DNA from: Desulfobacteraceae bacterium
GTDB lineage: Bacteria > Desulfobacterota > DSM-4660 > Desulfatiglandales > Desulfatiglandaceae
Assembly: GCA_013203065.1 (NCBI GenBank)
Contig: JABMQV010000240.1
Span: forward strand, 1 to 6,140
Length of the DNA stretch: 6,140 nt
Direction of reading: 5' to 3'
Of this stretch, positions 4,763-6,140 are shown piece after piece. Position numbers and translations under genes: made by a program. Position 1 is the first letter of the stretch. Each line of letters starts with the position of its first letter. The notes below the pieces were generated by a model. It was not told the DNA's origin. It did not search any database and saw only the letters and a list, made by a program, of their open reading frames with translations.

Positions 4763-6094
4763 TCAATCCACTTTTGAACAATCTCTCGGAGTGATCCCCT
4801 TTTCTTTGGCGTACTTTGCGGCTGAAGCCTTTATCCTCTTCCAGACAAAGTCCGTCATAGGTGCTATTTCGTCCACCTTCACCCACTTGTTACCGTCCCA
4901 CTGCTGGAACAGGACCGACTTTCCCCCTTCATGGTTTTCACAGGATGTCTTGATGGGACCCATAAACCCTTCCAGTCCGAGCTCTTTGATCCGTTCTTTG
5001 GTTATGTTGAGGTTCTCCATACCCCATCGCATCTCATCGCCTGTCAGCACTTTCACTCCAAATTTCTTATGGGCCGTACGCATGGCCTCTTCGTTTACGA
5101 GAGCGGTATAGACCCCTCTGTTCCAATATACCGAACCCACACGGGTGAAGGAGATATGCCCTTTCATTTTGCCATAGACCTTGTCAATGATCTCCTGGAT
5201 CAGGGGAAAGTTTCTCCCCACCCCGTGCCAGTTGGCCGTGTAATAACCCTTGGCTGCCGGCCCTGCCGGGAGCACGTCCTCTTCAGACCCGCACCACCAG
5301 ACACCCAAGATGCGGTTGCCCGGAAAACCGAGCCTGGCGGCCTCTTTGAGTGGTACGGTGCAGGAGACGCCCCAGTTACGGTTGATGACCCAATCGGCCT
5401 TGTATCTCCTCACAATATCCAACCACTGGGCCTTCTGGTCAATCCCGGGCCAGGGCACGGGGAAGTGTCTTACGGTGAAACCAAATTTCTTGCCAAGGGC
5501 GTCCAGCATGGGCTTGGTTTCCTGTCCGTAAGGGATATCGATATACAGGTTGGCGATCTTTAACCCCTTGAGTTTGTCCATACCCCCCATCTGCTTCCCG
5601 ATAAACTTGATCTTGGCCGAATTCTGGGACCAGTAATTGGTCGGTGTGGTAAAGACCCAGGGGAAGACGCTTCCGTCAGAGGCATCGGCCCTGCCATACC
5701 CGGAGGAAACTACCACCTTATGTTCCTTGGTGCCCCGGGGAATCAGGGCATAGGTGATGCCCGTGCTCAGGGGGTGGACAAGGACCATTTTGTCCTTTAA
5801 CCGTTCATAACACTCAACCCCGCGAGCGGTGTTATAGGCGGTTTCGCACTCCTCCCAGCTGTATTTGATGCCGTTGACCCCGCCCTGCATGTTTCTGAGT
5901 TCCATAAAGTCTTCCCAGCCGCTGCCGACCCCGCTCCCGCCGGCAGCAAACGGCCCGGTACGGTAAATCAGGATCCCGAAAAACTGGGTGGGTCCCTCCT
6001 TCTTTTTCTCGGCGGCCATTGCCTGCCCTGAAATAAAGACAAAACTCACTGCAAGAACAATAGCAAAAAAACCAAAAATCAATTTGCGTCCCAT
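4763..6094 (-). CDS. Periplasmic substrate-binding protein of HAAT-type ABC transporter (Peripla_BP_6 type)
   Basis: A secreted solute-binding protein of 443 residues. The signal peptide is clear: basic start GRK, hydrophobic core at 5-21, and A-M-A at 25-27 with likely cleavage before Ala28. There is no lipobox Cys. The mature protein has the two-lobed type I fold, with the N-terminal lobe opening at residues 37-50 (FFGILIYRTGPFA). Cys83 and Cys95 fall where related binding proteins can form a disulfide; six cysteines remain in the mature chain. Aromatic residues cluster at W215, W241, W266 and W267. It should capture a small organic ligand in the periplasm and pass it to the LivH/LivM-type permeases, which are not in view. 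Start ATG 6092-6094 is chosen because GGAGG (6107-6103) lies eight bases upstream; ATG 6098-6100 is only two bases from it. A farther TTG at 6133 also has GGAGG nearby. The ligand cannot be read from sequence. Confidence 0.93.
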   Translation of the reverse strand: MGRKLIFGFFAIVLAVSFVFISGQAMAAEKKKEGPTQFFGILIYRTGPFAAGGSGVGSGWEDFMELRNMQGGVNGIKYSWEECETAYNTARGVECYERLKDKMVLVHPLSTGITYALIPRGTKEHKVVVSSGYGRADASDGSVFPWVFTTPTNYWSQNSAKIKFIGKQMGGMDKLKGLKIANLYIDIPYGQETKPMLDALGKKFGFTVRHFPVPWPGIDQKAQWLDIVRRYKADWVINRNWGVSCTVPLKEAARLGFPGNRILGVWWCGSEEDVLPAGPAAKGYYTANWHGVGRNFPLIQEIIDKVYGKMKGHISFTRVGSVYWNRGVYTALVNEEAMRTAHKKFGVKVLTGDEMRWGMENLNITKERIKELGLEGFMGPIKTSCENHEGGKSVLFQQWDGNKWVKVDEIAPMTDFVWKRIKASAAKYAKEKGITPRDCSKVD

Positions 6095-6102
6095 GTTCAT
6101 CT

Positions 6103-6107
6103 CCTCC
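6103..6107 (-). promoter_or_regulatory. Ribosome-binding site deciding the binding-protein start
   Basis: On the minus strand GGAGG reads from 6107 to 6103. It is eight bases before ATG 6094 and two before ATG 6100, so the inner ATG is favoured. That start also gives a compact signal peptide. The bases from 6108 to 6140 hold no other gene that I can support. A second GGAGG at the very end (6140 to 6136) precedes an in-frame TTG by two bases. Confidence 0.65.
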
Positions 6108-6140
6108 TTTTTCAAAAGTTTGTGGTTGAACAAGACCTCC

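Noticed and set aside
4931..5563. Plus-strand open frame opposite the binding-protein gene
   Set aside because: The minus strand encodes a full-length secreted binding protein; the opposite frame shows no domain or start signal.

Overview
The window looks like a chromosomal stretch from an anaerobic, metabolically versatile bacterium, most likely a Desulfobacterota-type (sulfate-reducing or syntrophic) organism. That is an inference. It rests on a corrinoid-dependent methyl-transfer module beside an acyl-CoA enzyme and a high-affinity branched-chain-amino-acid-type (HAAT) transporter, on moderately GC-rich genes, and on the close match of each protein to families common in that group. No rRNA, tRNA, CRISPR array, insertion sequence or phage gene was seen.

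Layout: positions 1-173 are strikingly AT-rich and hold the likely promoter region of a four-gene plus-strand operon (174-3780). In order it encodes a crotonase-fold acyl-CoA enzyme, a URO-D-fold (MtaA/CmuA-like, COG0407) methyltransferase, a B12-binding corrinoid protein with the DxHxxG motif, and a COG0523/CobW-type GTPase with the CxCC metal motif. The gaps are short (21-46 bases), with a strong ribosome-binding site before the second and fourth genes. Each of the last two gaps contains a compact stem-loop. A 64-base gap then separates this operon from a convergent minus-strand unit (6094-3845). That unit encodes a secreted Peripla_BP_6-type substrate-binding protein and then a LivF-type ATPase, with two tandem hairpins between them. 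The permeases and the LivG-type ATPase are not in the window and may lie beyond position 6140.

How the genes may work together: the URO-D-fold protein and the corrinoid protein form the core of a methyl-transfer pair, in which a zinc-type methyltransferase moves a methyl group to or from cobalt on the corrinoid protein. The GTPase may deliver or insert a metal for one of them. The crotonase lacks one of the two classical catalytic glutamates and may act on a CoA-thioester substrate or product of the pathway. No substrate-specific MttB/MtaB-type partner, methyl-accepting MtrH-type protein or reductive activator (RACE) is present, so substrate and acceptor cannot be named. The most interesting part is this compact crotonase / URO-D / corrinoid / COG0523 module, whose physiological substrate cannot be deduced from the sequence.
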